DNA of 64,000 nt. It comes from Alterileibacterium massiliense. Lineage in GTDB: Bacteria; Bacillota; Clostridia; Peptostreptococcales; Anaerovoracaceae. Under the pieces are notes generated by a model. The model was given only the letters and a program-made list of their open reading frames with translations, had not been told where the DNA came from and did not search any database. Location: assembly GCF_900104645.1 (NCBI RefSeq), contig NZ_FNWE01000001.1, positions 193,765-257,764 on the forward strand, read 5' to 3'. Position numbers and translations under genes: made by a program. This document shows, in pieces, positions 38,659 through 48,317 of this stretch; position 1 is the first letter of the stretch, and every line of letters begins with the position of its first letter.

Positions 38659-39149
38659 ATGAAAAAATATAATTATATTAATGGAGAAAAGTTTAATATG
38701 AGAAACATAGAAAAAATTGAGATGGCAAAGAGAAAGAATATTATTCTTCCACCCGAACTAGCAAGTGATAAAAATATAGTTGGAGTATATAAAATATTTG
38801 CTGTAAAAGATGAAATTAGTACATGCTTATATATTGGGAAATCCACGAATATATCGTATAGACTACTCGGTTCGGGAGGTGGTCATATTTATATGTACTT
38901 AAATAATAATTTTTCAAAGTTAGTTCCATTCATAATAGATAAATATATTAATCAGGGATACATAATACAAATAGAAATAATGCCAGTTGAATATAACGAC
39001 GAGTTTTTTCAAGAGCAGCACATAGGTTAGCATTAGTAGAAATTAGAGAAATCGTTAAATATCAAAATTTGGGACAATGCCTTGAACAAATACCGGAAGG
39101 TGTTGGTATGAATGAAGTAAAATTTTGGCAGGAAAATTATAAAATGTAA
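38659..39149 (+). pseudogene. GIY-YIG-like nuclease gene, frameshifted
   Basis: The first frame (38659-39030) gives 123 residues with IVGVYKIFAVKD...CLYIGKSTNISYRLLG, a GIY-YIG domain signature. Near 39015 the frame shifts, and AAHRLALVEIREIVKYQNLGQCLEQIPEGVGMNEVKFWQENYKM follows to 39149. The nuclease core is intact, so a shortened product of 123 residues could still be made. Its biological role is unknown. Confidence 0.55.
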
Positions 39150-39343
39150 AATTAAATTAAAAAATCAATTTTATGAACTTGCATCCAAATATTAGTAGTT
39201 ATTTAAAGATAGATATTGTATTATTTTAATAACTGAAATTAGATTAAGCGTGCAAATTATTAAGAATTTGTTGAATATGGAAGCGTGTATTGTTTGGAAA
39301 AAGTATAAAATTTAAAGCAAAATAGTATAAGGGGTTAAAAATA

Positions 39344-39850
39344 ATGGATTTTGCTATATATGAATTTCCATTTGGATTATTAAAAATTGGATATAAACGA
39401 GATTCTTTAGTCTTATTAAAAAAGATTGATGAAACAAGCGATTATGGGAAAAAGACGGAATTTACCGACTTGGTTTATAAAGAGGTTATGGAATATCTGA
39501 GTGGAAAGAGAAAAGCATTTGATTTCGCTTTTGAGCTAGATGGAACAGACTTTCAAAATAAAGTATGGGAAGAACTAACGCATATCCCTTATGGAGAAAC
39601 ACGCACATATAAAGAAATAGCAATAGCTATTGGAAATCCAAAGGCAAGCCGAGCAGTAGGGATGGCAAACAATAAAAATCCAATTTCAATTGTTGTACCT
39701 TGCCACAGAGTCATTGGATTTGATGGTAAATTGGTAGGATATGCTGGAGGATTAGACATGAAAAAAGCCTTAATAGATTTGGAACTGAGAAACATTACAG
39801 AGAAACAGTGCAAAGAACCAGTACAGAGAAATGATACAGAAAAATATTAA
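39344..39850 (+). CDS. ogt: Methylated-DNA-protein-cysteine methyltransferase
   Basis: A 168-residue suicide DNA repair protein that removes O6-alkylguanine. The active-site motif is VPCHRVIG near residue 120, preceded by the DNA-binding helix (TYKEIAIAIGNPKASRAVGMANNKNP). The N-terminal part is short, as in Ogt. Promoter and ribosome site (GGGGTTAAA) are unremarkable. It is a single gene on the AT-rich flank, probably core chromosome. Confidence 0.9.
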   Translation: MDFAIYEFPFGLLKIGYKRDSLVLLKKIDETSDYGKKTEFTDLVYKEVMEYLSGKRKAFDFAFELDGTDFQNKVWEELTHIPYGETRTYKEIAIAIGNPKASRAVGMANNKNPISIVVPCHRVIGFDGKLVGYAGGLDMKKALIDLELRNITEKQCKEPVQRNDTEKY

Positions 39851-40143
39851 AGGTCATTCAAATAGTTAATATATAAATGAAGGTAATTTTTCTGCTAGGG
39901 TTGTTATTACTCAAAACAGTTGATAATAGCTTACAACACATTATCATTCCGATAATTTCTTTATATTATTCCAAACACATTGCCATTATTCCGATAAACG
40001 GCTATTATGAAGAAATAATATTTCAGCGATGGCAGATATGTTTGTAAGATATATAAATCAGAAACTAGATTTATATTTATCTATTCTTGATTAGTAAATA
40101 AAGAATTTTATTAATTTGAGTTTATAAAAGAGGGTTACTCATA

Positions 40144-40365
40144 ATGATAATATTAAAGATTTTTCTTATAATCGTAGGTCTTGTATCCACTATATTTGGA
40201 TATTTGATTTATTTTAAGAAAAAGTACGATCTAATAAATGGTTTTGAAGAAGCTTATAAAGCAGGTAGAAAAACAAAATCATATGCAAAGAGAGTTGGAT
40301 TGGTAGAATTGATAGTTGGAATTATACTAACTATATTTGGTATCTCTACGATTATTATCAAATAA
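40144..40365 (+). CDS. Small membrane protein, DUF3784-like
   Basis: A 73-residue protein with two hydrophobic helices (residues 3-23 and 52-72) and a loop KKKYDLINGFEEAYKAGRKTKSYAKRVG that fits DUF3784. The function is unknown. It lies 32 bp before an SdpI-like gene and is likely co-transcribed with it. Confidence 0.6.
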   Translation: MIILKIFLIIVGLVSTIFGYLIYFKKKYDLINGFEEAYKAGRKTKSYAKRVGLVELIVGIILTIFGISTIIIK

Positions 40366-40397
40366 CAGTTTCGAAGTATTTAGAGGAGTTCAAAAAC

Positions 40398-40769
40398 ATG
40401 GGATTTTGGATTTTTATGTTTATAATTACCTTGTTGATACCAGCAGCCTTATTATTAACATGGTATATATGTCCAAGACTCAAAAGAATTAATAATTTAA
40501 GCGGATATAGGTCAAAAATGTCTATGCAAAATCAAGAAACATGGGATTTCGCTCAAAAATATTGCTCAAAAATATCGCTTTATATGTTTTTTCCTTCGTT
40601 GATATTAGGCATTGTAATCATGCTTGCAATAAGCAGTAAGTCAATTGGCTGGATAGGTTGTACAGGGCTTGGTATTATAATAATTCAAATGATGAGTTTT
40701 GTTGTAATTATGATCTTTACTGAAAAGGCTTTAAAGAAGACTTTTAATGAAAGCGAACAAAAAGATTAA
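40398..40769 (+). CDS. SdpI-family membrane protein
   Basis: A 123-residue protein with three to four membrane helices and the SdpI/YhfL motif GYRSKMSMQNQETWDFAQKYCSK. SdpI of Bacillus protects against the toxin SDP; family members often act as immunity or signalling proteins. No toxin gene is visible beside it. Confidence 0.7.
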   Translation: MGFWIFMFIITLLIPAALLLTWYICPRLKRINNLSGYRSKMSMQNQETWDFAQKYCSKISLYMFFPSLILGIVIMLAISSKSIGWIGCTGLGIIIIQMMSFVVIMIFTEKALKKTFNESEQKD

Positions 40770-41055
40770 TATAAAATTGTGATGCTCCTAGGATTAAGTC
40801 CCTAGAATTAAGAAAAATAATTTAAATTTAAGATGAAATATATGTATAAGGCTCTGCAGAAATGCTGGGTCTTTTTTATTTTGCACCTCTTTAATGAAAG
40901 TTTTGCAATGGTATGATATATTGTAAAAAATATAAAAGTGAGATTTTATTAAAATGTAAAAGAATTTTGACAGACAGAAAAGATAGATGTAAATATACTT
41001 TGATAGCAACAATATGACTTTTCGATTAGCATGAAAATGTCAAGGAGATGAAGAG

Positions 41056-41643
41056 ATGGAACTTGGAAAACAAATAAAAACATATCGTCAGAATGCTAAG
41101 TTGTCCCAAGAGGAATTAGCCAATCGCATATATGTTTCAAGACAAACAATATCAAATTGGGAAAATGATAAAAGCTATCCAGATATGAATAGCTTGGTAT
41201 TGCTTAGTGAAATCTTTAAAACCTCTATTGACAATCTAATCAGAGGAGATATTGATATTATGAAAGAGGTAATTAATAAAGAAGAAATTGCAAAATTTAA
41301 TCATTATGGAAGAATTTACTCGATAATGTTAATTGCGACTGTTGTATCTGCGGTTCCGCTTTTTATGTGGCTTGGCACATGGGGGTTCATTCCATGGGGA
41401 ATTATTTTTGTAATCGCCTTGTATTATGCTTTTAAGGTTGAAAAAATAAAAAAAGATAATGATGTTCAAACATATAAGGAAATTGTTGCATTTTCTGAAG
41501 GAAAACTATTAGATGATATTCAAAAACAGCGAGAAATAGTTAAACGACCATATCAAAAAATTTTTTATTTAATAGGTGCTGCGATAATAACAGTTATCGT
41601 TTGTACATTAATTGGAATTTTGATTAATTTGTTTATGAATTAA
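41056..41643 (+). CDS. XRE-family regulator with membrane helices
   Basis: A 195-residue protein with an N-terminal Cro/CI-type HTH (LSQEELANRIYVSRQTISNWENDKSYPDMNSLVLLSEIF) and three hydrophobic helices in the C-terminal part (about 92-110, 112-128, 170-192). This membrane-tethered XRE type often regulates adjacent small membrane or transport genes. AAGGAGATGAAGAG is the ribosome site. It may govern the DUF3784/SdpI pair upstream. Confidence 0.8.
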   Translation: MELGKQIKTYRQNAKLSQEELANRIYVSRQTISNWENDKSYPDMNSLVLLSEIFKTSIDNLIRGDIDIMKEVINKEEIAKFNHYGRIYSIMLIATVVSAVPLFMWLGTWGFIPWGIIFVIALYYAFKVEKIKKDNDVQTYKEIVAFSEGKLLDDIQKQREIVKRPYQKIFYLIGAAIITVIVCTLIGILINLFMN

Positions 41644-41898
41644 TTATCGGACAAGCCATAATTTCAACCCTATATTCAAAATTAAAATTCAATAAAATAA
41701 TTCATTAACTCTGGATATATTATGGGCAAAAGAGTGGATTGATATATTATATTGGCTATTGAAATTAATATTGTTAATTTATACCCCTCGAATTTTATAT
41801 TTTATATAAAACTTTATAATTTTTTAAAAGTTTGCATTAATTAAATTACAAGAAATCGATATAATTATTTGATAAATTAAAAATGAAAGGGAAGTAAT

Positions 41899-43383
41899 TT
41901 GTCTTTGATTAAACTTGAAAACCTCACATTTTCATATTATGGGTGTGCAAAACCAGTATTTGATAATGTATCTTTTTCATTTGACACGAACTGGAGAACA
42001 GGATTAGTAGGTAGAAATGGGATTGGCAAGACCACTCTTTTAAAGCTACTTCAAAATAAGGAAGTCTATCAAGGAAAAATTATCAAAAATGTCGAATTTG
42101 TGTCCTTTCCTCCAAATATCAGCGGTGACTCAAAGACAGCCATAGAATTATTTCAAGCACTTACTTATGATGAAGAATGGAAATTGTTTAGAGAGATTAA
42201 TTTGCTAAATTTAGATAAGAATATTATTTATAGAAAATTTAGCACGCTCTCTAAAGGAGAACAAACAAAAATCCTTTTAGCTATTTTATTTACAAAAGAA
42301 GATGGTTTTTTACTCATAGATGAGCCGACAAACCATTTAGATATGGAGGGAAGAAAACTTGTAAGTGAATATCTGAAAAGCAAAAAAGGATTTTTGCTCA
42401 TTTCTCATGATAGAGATTTTTTAGATGGGTGTGTCAATCATATAATTTCGATTAATAGAAGCACTATTGATGTACAGTCCGGTAATTTCACATCTTGGTA
42501 TGAAAATAAAATGATGAAAGAACAGTTTGAAATTAGCAAAAATGAGAGGTTAAGAAAGGATATAAAAAGATTAAAAGAATCTGAAAGGCAAAGTCATACT
42601 TGGTCTGACAAAATTGAAAATACGAAAAATGGCATAAAAGTATCCGGTGTAAAACCTGACAAGGGACATATTGGACATAAGTCAGCTAAAATGATGCAGA
42701 AGTCAAAGAATTTGAAGAATAGATTAGATAAAGCAATAGAGGAGAAGAAAAATTTATTAAAAGATGTTGAATCAAAGGAAGGTTTATCATTATATTCACT
42801 ACGGCATCATAAGGAAAATTTATTAACAGTTAACAATTTATCATCGTATTATGGAGATAAACAAGTATTAAACAATATAAGTTTTGAAATAAAACAGGGC
42901 GATATAGTAGCTATATATGGAAGTAATGGCAGCGGGAAATCAACCTTAATTAAGAGTATATTAGGGTTTAATCAAGAATATTCTAAGTATACAGGGGAGA
43001 TAAAATTAGCAAATAATTTAAAAATATCATATATTCCTCAAGATATAGGTGATTTAAAAGGGAACTTAAATGAGCATATTTATGGGCAAAATATTGATGA
43101 AACTTTGTGCAAAACAATTTTAAGAAAATTAAATTTTTCGAGAGACTTATTTGATATGGATATGAGGGGCTATAGTTATGGGCAGAAAAAGAAAGTGTTA
43201 ATTGCTATTAGTTTATCAAAACCAGCTCACTTGTTTGTATGGGATGAGCCACTTAATTACATTGATATAATATCTAGAATACAGATTAAAGAAATTATAA
43301 AAGAAGCAAAGCCAACGCTAATATTTGTAGAACACGATAGGCGATTTGTAGAAGATATTTCAAATAAAATAATACAATTATGA
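41899..43383 (+). CDS. ABC-F ribosome protection protein (Lsa/CplR-like)
   Basis: A 494-residue soluble protein with two ABC domains and no membrane part. Domain 1 has GRNGIGKTT, STLSKGEQTK and LLIDEPTNHLDMEG; domain 2 has GSNGSGKST, GYSYGQKKK and LFVWDEPLNYID. A lysine-rich interdomain linker (about 200-300) would reach the peptidyl-transferase centre. The N-terminus (MSLIKLENLTFSYYG) resembles Lsa/CplR-type proteins giving lincosamide, streptogramin A and pleuromutilin resistance; the spectrum cannot be deduced. TTG start behind AAAGGGAAG. Confidence 0.85.
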   Translation: MSLIKLENLTFSYYGCAKPVFDNVSFSFDTNWRTGLVGRNGIGKTTLLKLLQNKEVYQGKIIKNVEFVSFPPNISGDSKTAIELFQALTYDEEWKLFREINLLNLDKNIIYRKFSTLSKGEQTKILLAILFTKEDGFLLIDEPTNHLDMEGRKLVSEYLKSKKGFLLISHDRDFLDGCVNHIISINRSTIDVQSGNFTSWYENKMMKEQFEISKNERLRKDIKRLKESERQSHTWSDKIENTKNGIKVSGVKPDKGHIGHKSAKMMQKSKNLKNRLDKAIEEKKNLLKDVESKEGLSLYSLRHHKENLLTVNNLSSYYGDKQVLNNISFEIKQGDIVAIYGSNGSGKSTLIKSILGFNQEYSKYTGEIKLANNLKISYIPQDIGDLKGNLNEHIYGQNIDETLCKTILRKLNFSRDLFDMDMRGYSYGQKKKVLIAISLSKPAHLFVWDEPLNYIDIISRIQIKEIIKEAKPTLIFVEHDRRFVEDISNKIIQL

Positions 43384-43479
43384 AATTATAAAAACACTTT
43401 ATAGTTTAAAAGACATGAAATTTTACATAACAAAGTGCAATAATAAGCCTAAAGTGTATACAGGGAGGTGTGTTAAGCA

Positions 43480-44304
43480 GTGGATAGAAATAAGTTATAT
43501 GAAATAATTGATGAATACTGGAGAGATTTTAATGATAAGAAATATTTGAAAGGAATATGCCATCCTTCAATACCTATTATTTGGTTTGGAAATATTGATA
43601 AATATTTTAATTCAAAGATAAGGACAATTACAGTTGGATTAAATCCATCAAATAATGAATTTATGGATAATAATATTAAAAAACTGTCATTTAGAATTGA
43701 GAATGCAAATATTTTTTTAAATAAAAACTATTTAAATAATAAAGAAAAAGATATGTTGATTGATTCTTATAATAATTATTTTAATAATAATCCGTATACA
43801 AAATGGTTCAGCTGGAATGATAAAAAAATAATGCGTTTTATAAATTGTAAAGGAGGATATGATGTTGGATACAATGCGAATTATGATAAGCTAAATCATA
43901 TTAATACAGCAATACATGTTGATTGTTGTAGTGCAATTGCAACAGATCCAACAATAAGCGGACTGAAAAGAAAATATAATAAAACTTATAAAATACTCCC
44001 CAATATGGATTTGTTTGTAAGATTTATTAATTTTTTAAAACCAGATGTAATACTTTTTTCAAGCAACTATAATATATTTAAACAATTTATGCAAAAATAT
44101 TGTAAAAATGATAGATTAAAACCATTTTATGGAGATTCAGATAATTATCCTAAGAAAAAGGGGAAATTAAATGCATTTATAGTAAAAGATAAATTGCTTA
44201 TTCATGGTAGAAACATGGGAACACTTTTTTCACCAATTAAAGATGAAGATAAAATAAAATTTTTTAATAATATTTTTAAGGAGGATAAGTTAGATAAAAA
44301 TTAA
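43480..44304 (+). CDS. Uracil-DNA-glycosylase-superfamily-like protein
   Basis: A 274-residue protein. TVGLNPSNNEF near residue 50 and HVDCCSAIATDPTISGL in the middle fit the UDG-like superfamily fold (GxNPS motif); the C-terminal IHGRNMGTLF would be the second motif. The substrate is uncertain. GTG start behind GGGAGGTG. It is isolated from its neighbours. Confidence 0.55.
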   Translation: MDRNKLYEIIDEYWRDFNDKKYLKGICHPSIPIIWFGNIDKYFNSKIRTITVGLNPSNNEFMDNNIKKLSFRIENANIFLNKNYLNNKEKDMLIDSYNNYFNNNPYTKWFSWNDKKIMRFINCKGGYDVGYNANYDKLNHINTAIHVDCCSAIATDPTISGLKRKYNKTYKILPNMDLFVRFINFLKPDVILFSSNYNIFKQFMQKYCKNDRLKPFYGDSDNYPKKKGKLNAFIVKDKLLIHGRNMGTLFSPIKDEDKIKFFNNIFKEDKLDKN

Positions 44305-44374
44305 ACTAGATAATTGGGTAACATATGTGTTACAAGACTATAAGAAACAATTATAATTTTTGCTACACTCTTTA

Positions 44375-44432
44375 TTTACAATATTTTGTTAAGTGATATA
44401 ATATCGTTAGGTAGTTATAAACCTAACGATAT
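44375..44432 (+). promoter_or_regulatory. Promoter and inverted repeat before the iron-type ABC operon
   Basis: TTTACA (44375-44380) and TATAAT (44397-44402) are 16 bp apart. ATATCGTTAGGT (44401-44412) is the exact complement of ACCTAACGATAT (44421-44432), and TTTTTATA follows. The TTAGGT-N8-ACCTAA core resembles a DtxR-type metal-regulator box; the same sequence could also work as an attenuator. Confidence 0.55.
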
Positions 44433-44458
44433 TTTTATATAATAGGAAGGAATAGAAG

Positions 44459-45565
44459 ATGAGGAAAAAGATTTTAGGGCTTTTTGCTTTGATGATGATT
44501 TTCATAATGGCATTTAGCATGACTGGCTGTGGTGTAGATAAGGATAAAACATCGAAAAATGAAAACTCTGTCGAAAGAGAAGAATGGACATTCAAGGATC
44601 AGGCAGATAATGAAGTTACAGTTAAAGTTCCTGTTAAATCAATGGTAGTTCTTCAACACCACTCAATTGATATTTTGGCACAGCTTGGAGCACAGGATAA
44701 AATTATTGGAGTAGAATCAAAGTGGGAAGCTGACCTTGGATCATATATTAAGGAAGCATTTCCTGAAATAGAATCATTACCTACACCTGGAGATTTAAAA
44801 TCTTGTAATGTTGAAGAGATTGCAAAATTAAAGCCAGATGTTGTTATTGTAGCTTCTCAGGCAAATCCGGATTCAGTTAATAAAATAAAAGAGCTAGGAA
44901 TACCTGTAGTAGTGGTTTCACTAAGAGATGAGGGAAAGCAAAAAGAGGCTCAGAATCCTAAACTAAAAGATGCAGATAAGGCATATACTAATGGTTGTAA
45001 ATGGGCGATAGAAACTCTTGGAAAGCTCACTGGAAAAGATGAAAAAGCGAAAGATCTTTGGCAATTTTGCTTAGAGAGCAGAAAAATCGTTGAGAAGTCA
45101 CTTGAAGATGTGTCTGAAAAAGATAGAAAAACCGTATTTATTGCAAATGAAAATAACCAGACATATGGAAATGATAAATATGTAGGATGTATGCTTGAAA
45201 GAGCTGGTGGTGTAAACATCGCGGCAAAGGATATACAAGGTTATAAACCCTACACATTTGAGCAACTTGCAAATTGGAATCCTGATGTAATAATTGTTCA
45301 GGATAGATATAAAGAAGTTTATGACTCTATAAAAAAAGATAGCAACTATAAGTCATTCAAGGCAGTTAAAAATGGTAATGTCATACTTGCACCTTATTGG
45401 ACAAAACCATGGGGTAATCCTGATGCTGATTCCATAGCACTTGGTGAACTCTGGCTTGCACATAAGCTCTATCCTGATAAGGTTGACAGCAAGATTGTAA
45501 ATAAAAGAGCAAAGAAATTCTACAAGGAATTTTATGGAATTGAATTTAAGGATAAGGTAAAGTAA
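44459..45565 (+). CDS. Iron/haem-type ABC importer substrate-binding lipoprotein
   Basis: A 368-residue lipoprotein with signal peptide and lipobox SMTGC (Cys23). It is followed by the two-lobed periplasmic-binding fold of the FecB/BtuF group: KSMVVLQHHSIDILAQLGAQDKIIGVES, LKPDVVIVASQ and WNPDVIIVQD. It should capture a ferric complex, haem or corrinoid outside the membrane. It is the first gene of a three-gene operon with a FecCD permease and an ATPase. AGGAAGGAATAG precedes the ATG. Confidence 0.85.
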   Translation: MRKKILGLFALMMIFIMAFSMTGCGVDKDKTSKNENSVEREEWTFKDQADNEVTVKVPVKSMVVLQHHSIDILAQLGAQDKIIGVESKWEADLGSYIKEAFPEIESLPTPGDLKSCNVEEIAKLKPDVVIVASQANPDSVNKIKELGIPVVVVSLRDEGKQKEAQNPKLKDADKAYTNGCKWAIETLGKLTGKDEKAKDLWQFCLESRKIVEKSLEDVSEKDRKTVFIANENNQTYGNDKYVGCMLERAGGVNIAAKDIQGYKPYTFEQLANWNPDVIIVQDRYKEVYDSIKKDSNYKSFKAVKNGNVILAPYWTKPWGNPDADSIALGELWLAHKLYPDKVDSKIVNKRAKKFYKEFYGIEFKDKVK

Positions 45566-45580
45566 TTCTTGGAGGTTATT

Positions 45581-46588
45581 ATGCCGAAGGTAAAAAATAT
45601 AAGTAAATCTTTATTTTTCATTTTCTTGCCTTTCATAATAATATTAATTTCACTATGCGTAGGAGCATATCATGTATCAATAAAAGATATATTTAAAATA
45701 TTTATGTCGAAATTTACGCATAGTAATTATGGGATAGAGGAAATAGCAACCAGCATTATATTGGACACAAGATTGCCTAGAATAATCGGAGCTGTTATGG
45801 CGGGTGCAGGATTGGCTGTTTCGGGAGCTGTATTTCAGTGCATTTTTAAAAATCCCCTAGCAGATCCATACACGCTTGGAGTTTCAAATGGAGCAGGATT
45901 CGGTGCAGCAATAGCTATAATAATGTCTGTGCCTGCCTTATCAGTCCAAATGATTTCAATGGCTTTTGGAATTTTTGCTGTTGTTTTAACATTTTTATTA
46001 TCAATAAAAAATAATAAATCCACAGCAACGCTTATACTATCGGGAATGTTAGTAAGTGCACTATTTTCATCGCTGGTTTCTCTAATAAAATTTGTTGCAG
46101 ATCCTTTTGAAAAATTGCCACAGATTATTTATTGGCTGATGGGGACAATGGTAGGAATTAATTATAGCAAGATTATTTCTATCTTACCTGCTTATCTAAT
46201 AGCCATGTTTATTATATTTCTATATAGGTGGAGAATAAATGTTCTTAGCATGGGAGATGTTCAGGCAAAATCATTCGGTATAGATGTAAAAAAAGATAGA
46301 ATGGTCGTTATCATTACAAGCACTTTAATTACATCATTGGTTGTAAGTATATCGGGAATTATTGGATGGGTAGGCATTGTAATTCCACATCTTGCGAGGA
46401 TTCTAGTGGGACCGGATTTTAGGAAGCTAATGCCTGTATCAATTTCATTAGGTATTTCATACCTCCTTATTATCGATGACATCTGTAGAAGTTTGACATC
46501 AATGGAAATTCCGATTGGCGTGGTAACAGGGATTATAGGAATACCGGTATTTGTATACTTTATATACACCAGAAAGGTTAGTTGGTAA
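45581..46588 (+). CDS. FecCD-family ABC importer permease
   Basis: A permease of about 335 residues with around ten membrane helices. FecCD signatures are [43 protein letters not shown] and [17 protein letters not shown]. The start at ATG 45581 follows GGAGGTTATT; the TTG at 45569 is part of that ribosome site. It overlaps the ATPase gene by one base and would work as a homodimer in the membrane. Confidence 0.9.
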   Translation: MPKVKNISKSLFFIFLPFIIILISLCVGAYHVSIKDIFKIFMSKFTHSNYGIEEIATSIILDTRLPRIIGAVMAGAGLAVSGAVFQCIFKNPLADPYTLGVSNGAGFGAAIAIIMSVPALSVQMISMAFGIFAVVLTFLLSIKNNKSTATLILSGMLVSALFSSLVSLIKFVADPFEKLPQIIYWLMGTMVGINYSKIISILPAYLIAMFIIFLYRWRINVLSMGDVQAKSFGIDVKKDRMVVIITSTLITSLVVSISGIIGWVGIVIPHLARILVGPDFRKLMPVSISLGISYLLIIDDICRSLTSMEIPIGVVTGIIGIPVFVYFIYTRKVSW

Positions 46589-47361
46589 TGGAACTGAAAC
46601 TCAATTCAATTAGCTTTGGATATAGTGAGGATAAAAAGGTAATAAAGGATATATCATTTGATTTTTCAGATTCAGAGGTGCTTTGCATACTAGGAGCAAA
46701 TGGAACAGGTAAAAGTACCTTGCTAAAATGTATAATTGGCGAAGAAAAAGCAAATGGAGAAATACTTATAGATAATAAAAACATATCGAATTATAATACA
46801 AGGCAATTGGCACAAAAATTTGCTTATATACCTCAAAATATTGAGTCCATATTTTCATTTAGAGTAATTGATGTAGTGCTTATGGGTAGAACTGCATATA
46901 TAGATTATTTTGGAGTACCTGATAATTCCGATATTAGTTTTGCTATGGAAAAAATGAATTTTCTTGGCATCAGTTATTTAAAAGAAAAGCTGTTTAATGA
47001 AATATCTGGAGGTGAAAGACAGCTGGTAATGATTGCAGCAGCTATGACACAGGATCCTGAATTAATGATATTTGATGAGCCGACAGCACATTTGGATTTT
47101 GGCAATTCATATAAATTCTTAGATTTAATAAAAAAATTACAAAAAAAAGGAATTGGTGTTATAATGACTACGCATTTTCCTGAACACGCTTTATTTTTAA
47201 AAAGTGATACTCTTATACTTAAGGACGGACTTGTGATGGGAGAGGGAAAAGCAGATGAGATTATTACAGAAAAAAATATGACCGAGTTATATGGAATTGA
47301 AGTAAATATAAGAGAGATAGAGAATAGGACCGTCTGCATACCTGGCAAAATGAATTTCTAA
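46588..47361 (+). CDS. ABC importer ATPase (FecE/FepC type)
   Basis: A 257-residue ATPase with Walker A GANGTGKST, Q-loop YIPQNIES, signature ISGGERQLVMIAAAM and Walker B LMIFDEPTAHLDFG. It belongs with the FecCD permease. ATG 46588 overlaps the permease stop; TTG 46582 is an alternative. It completes the iron-type importer. Confidence 0.88.
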   Translation: MELKLNSISFGYSEDKKVIKDISFDFSDSEVLCILGANGTGKSTLLKCIIGEEKANGEILIDNKNISNYNTRQLAQKFAYIPQNIESIFSFRVIDVVLMGRTAYIDYFGVPDNSDISFAMEKMNFLGISYLKEKLFNEISGGERQLVMIAAAMTQDPELMIFDEPTAHLDFGNSYKFLDLIKKLQKKGIGVIMTTHFPEHALFLKSDTLILKDGLVMGEGKADEIITEKNMTELYGIEVNIREIENRTVCIPGKMNF

Positions 47362-47392
47362 AAGCTTATGAAAAAATTAGAGGCGAAGATTT

Positions 47393-47794
47393 ATGCAAGT
47401 ACCACCATATATGATAGAAACTAAATATTATATAAAAGAAATTGAAGAGACAGATAGGTATACTGCATATGGCAATTTTTTAGACAGGTTTAGAGGCTGT
47501 GATGGTGAAGGAGAAGGAAGAAAGCTTCAAGAATATATTATTAAAGATAAACCAATTGATTCTAATAAATATCCTATCGATACAGCAAAGTTAGCAGCCA
47601 CCGTTGAAGTTCTTGCAAAGGAGAGAAATATGAAAATTCCATCATGGGTTTATGACAATGATTGCTACTTAGAAGAAGCATATTATGCAGGAGCTAAAAT
47701 TCCTGAATATAAAAAGCTTCTAAAAGATACAGCAATTCCGGAATTTAAAAAGCGAAAACTTTACCTCGGAGATAACTGCATGAGCAGAGCGTAA
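47393..47794 (+). CDS. Hypothetical protein like the C-terminal domain of some XRE regulators
   Basis: A 133-residue protein without the HTH itself. The C-terminal half (KIPSWVYDNDCYLEEAYYAGAKIPEYKKLLKDTAIPEFKKRKLYLGDNCMSRA) resembles the tail found behind HTH domains in some XRE-family regulators of mobile elements. The N-terminal half is not recognised. It follows the iron transporter operon by 31 bp but is probably independent in function. Confidence 0.45.
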   Translation: MQVPPYMIETKYYIKEIEETDRYTAYGNFLDRFRGCDGEGEGRKLQEYIIKDKPIDSNKYPIDTAKLAATVEVLAKERNMKIPSWVYDNDCYLEEAYYAGAKIPEYKKLLKDTAIPEFKKRKLYLGDNCMSRA

Positions 47795-47824
47795 ATTGCA
47801 TAGCATAGATTAATGATGATAAAG

Positions 47825-47847
47825 AAAGACGGGAAACCGTCTTTTTT
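47825..47847 (+). terminator. Terminator with GAAA tetraloop
   Basis: AAAGACGG-GAAA-CCGTCTTT followed by T residues. Confidence 0.85.
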
Positions 47848-47935
47848 AACGCGTCAAATATTGGGTAATATATAAAAATGTGTTAAATATAAATTAAGAA
47901 TATTGAAGAAATTTAAAAGATGAATAAATAAAAAA

Positions 47936-48004
47936 AGAAAAAACCCAAACATTGAGTTCGTGTGCCAAGCTCCAATTGCCTGGGGCGATCCCTCAATCAT
48001 TTGG
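47936..48004 (-). ncRNA. Structured element with minus-strand terminator, possible small RNA
   Basis: CCAAACATTGAG (47945-47956) pairs with CTCAATCATTTGG (47992-48004) with one bulge, enclosing about 35 GC-richer bases. On the minus strand the closing stem runs into GTTTTTTC, like a rho-independent end. The GC-rich block stands out in a very AT-rich gap with no minus-strand gene nearby. It is only a candidate. Confidence 0.3.
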
Positions 48005-48174
48005 ATTTACACCATAATATAGTAAATTAAAAATATAATCAATAAAAATAATATGATAGTAGAATAGAATAAAATCCATATAAAATAACAAATTAAATCT
48101 AGATAATAATTTCATAAAAATTGAGTCAGGAATAAGAGCAAGAAAATGGCATTTAATTCAAAAAATAAATATAT

Positions 48175-48202
48175 TTGACTTTTGAATTTAATATTATATA
48201 AT
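48175..48202 (+). promoter_or_regulatory. Promoter of the repeat RNA
   Basis: TTGACT (48175-48180) and TATAAT (48197-48202) are 16 bp apart; the expected start lies a few bases before the first repeat. Confidence 0.7.
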
Positions 48203-48215
48203 CAATTGTACAAAA

Positions 48216-48314
48216 GCGGAGGACCCTGCCGTAGTGGGAATAAAAAAAGCGGAGGACCCTGCCGTAGTGGGAATGAAAAAAGTGGTGAACCCTACCATAG
48301 TGGGAACGAAAAAA
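48216..48314 (+). repeat. Three tandem 33-bp repeats
   Basis: Units start at 48216, 48249 and 48282. The first two agree except at one base near the end. The third differs at several positions but keeps ACCCT, CATAGTGGGAA and the A-rich end. There are no spacers, so it is not a CRISPR array. Confidence 0.9.
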
Positions 48315-48317
48315 GTT

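Noticed and set aside
48216-48314. CRISPR array
   Set aside because: The 33-bp units are contiguous with no spacers.
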